Source: Desulfobulbaceae bacterium UBA2213 (GTDB lineage: Bacteria; Desulfobacterota; Desulfobulbia; Desulfobulbales; Desulfocapsaceae). From it: a stretch of DNA of 6,147 nt. The stretch spans positions 2,597-8,743 of the forward strand of contig DCUN01000211.1 in NCBI GenBank assembly GCA_002327225.1, given 5' to 3'. Below the pieces are notes generated by a model. The model had not been told where the DNA came from and did no database searches. It saw only the letters and a list, made by a program, of their open reading frames with translations. This document shows, one piece after another, positions 5,981 through 6,147 of this stretch (the first letter of the stretch is position 1; every line of letters starts with the position of its first letter). A program made the position numbers and the translations under genes.

Positions 5981-6147
5981 CAGCTCTTTACAGCCGTTTT
6001 CTTTGCCGCAACATTGCGCCAGCAGGTGGGATCCGAGGCCAGATAATCTCCGGTAAGCTGGTAGGCGGCACCACGGCAGCCGTAACATTCCTCCGCCTTG
6101 TCGCAGTCCCGGCATTCCCCTTTAATCATCTGCCGGTAATTCTTCAG
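5980..6147 (-). CDS. Radical SAM protein, C-terminal SPASM domain (partial, runs off the window)
   Basis: Only the last 55 codons are visible, entering from the right edge; the stop is TGA at 5982-5980. The peptide reads through GECRDCDKAEECYGCRGAA and then TGDYLASDPTCW. This gives the cysteine pattern CX2CX5CX2CX17C (visible residues 12, 15, 21, 24 and 42), the [4Fe-4S]-binding end of a SPASM domain. The radical SAM core (CX3CX2C) would lie outside the window. Such enzymes carry out radical chemistry on peptides, cofactors or lipids; here the neighbours (FAD oxidoreductase, methyltransferase, ACP nearby) favour a small-molecule or lipid role, although no precursor peptide can be excluded upstream. 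Its stop overlaps the start of the FAD oxidoreductase by one base, so the two are translationally coupled. The fragment was recognised by reading the third minus frame, not by its length. Confidence 0.88.
   Translation of the reverse strand: MKNYRQMIKGECRDCDKAEECYGCRGAAYQLTGDYLASDPTCWRNVAAKKTAVKS

Noticed and set aside
1..6147. CRISPR array, tRNA, rRNA or integrase/attachment site
   Set aside because: No regularly spaced direct repeats, no tRNA-like cloverleaf or rRNA-like stretch and no integrase or transposase reading frame was seen on either strand.

Overview
The window looks like a Gram-negative, diderm bacterial chromosome. Two lines of evidence support this: type II secretion genes (gspA, gspB, gspF), and a radical SAM/SPASM plus FAD-oxidoreductase plus acyl-carrier gene set of the kind common in sulfate- and metal-reducing Desulfobacterota (former Deltaproteobacteria). 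The lineage is an inference from gene content and protein style, not from a marker gene.

Layout. On the left, on the minus strand, gspA (ATG at 1902) is followed by gspB (ATG at 778), with only 2 nt between the gspA stop and the gspB start. Upstream of them is a gene-free gap (1903-2291). It holds candidate divergent promoters, a small hairpin plus T10 tract in the gspA leader, and a 142-bp nested palindromic element (2108-2249) with terminal inverted repeats flanked by ACAG direct repeats, which looks like a MITE. On the plus strand come gspF (2292-3518) and, 43 bp later, a small acyl carrier protein gene (3562-3831). A 24-bp near-perfect inverted repeat (3872-3929) separates the ACP gene from a convergent minus-strand operon. 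In transcription order that operon is a radical SAM/SPASM protein (only its last 55 codons are in the window), a CrtI/RetSat-like FAD oxidoreductase starting at 5980, and an integral-membrane ICMT/PEMT-like methyltransferase starting at a GTG at 4476.

How the genes work together. GspA (ATPase) and GspB (single-pass membrane protein) form the accessory complex that helps place the secretin in the outer membrane; GspF is the inner-membrane platform of the secretion machine. The right half looks like the edge of a specialised lipid, polyene or polyketide pathway: a carrier protein, a flavin desaturase/saturase/isomerase-like enzyme, a radical SAM enzyme and a membrane methyltransferase. The genes of that operon are tightly coupled (1-nt overlap, then a Shine-Dalgarno that overlaps the preceding stop codon). 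The product cannot be deduced from this window alone.
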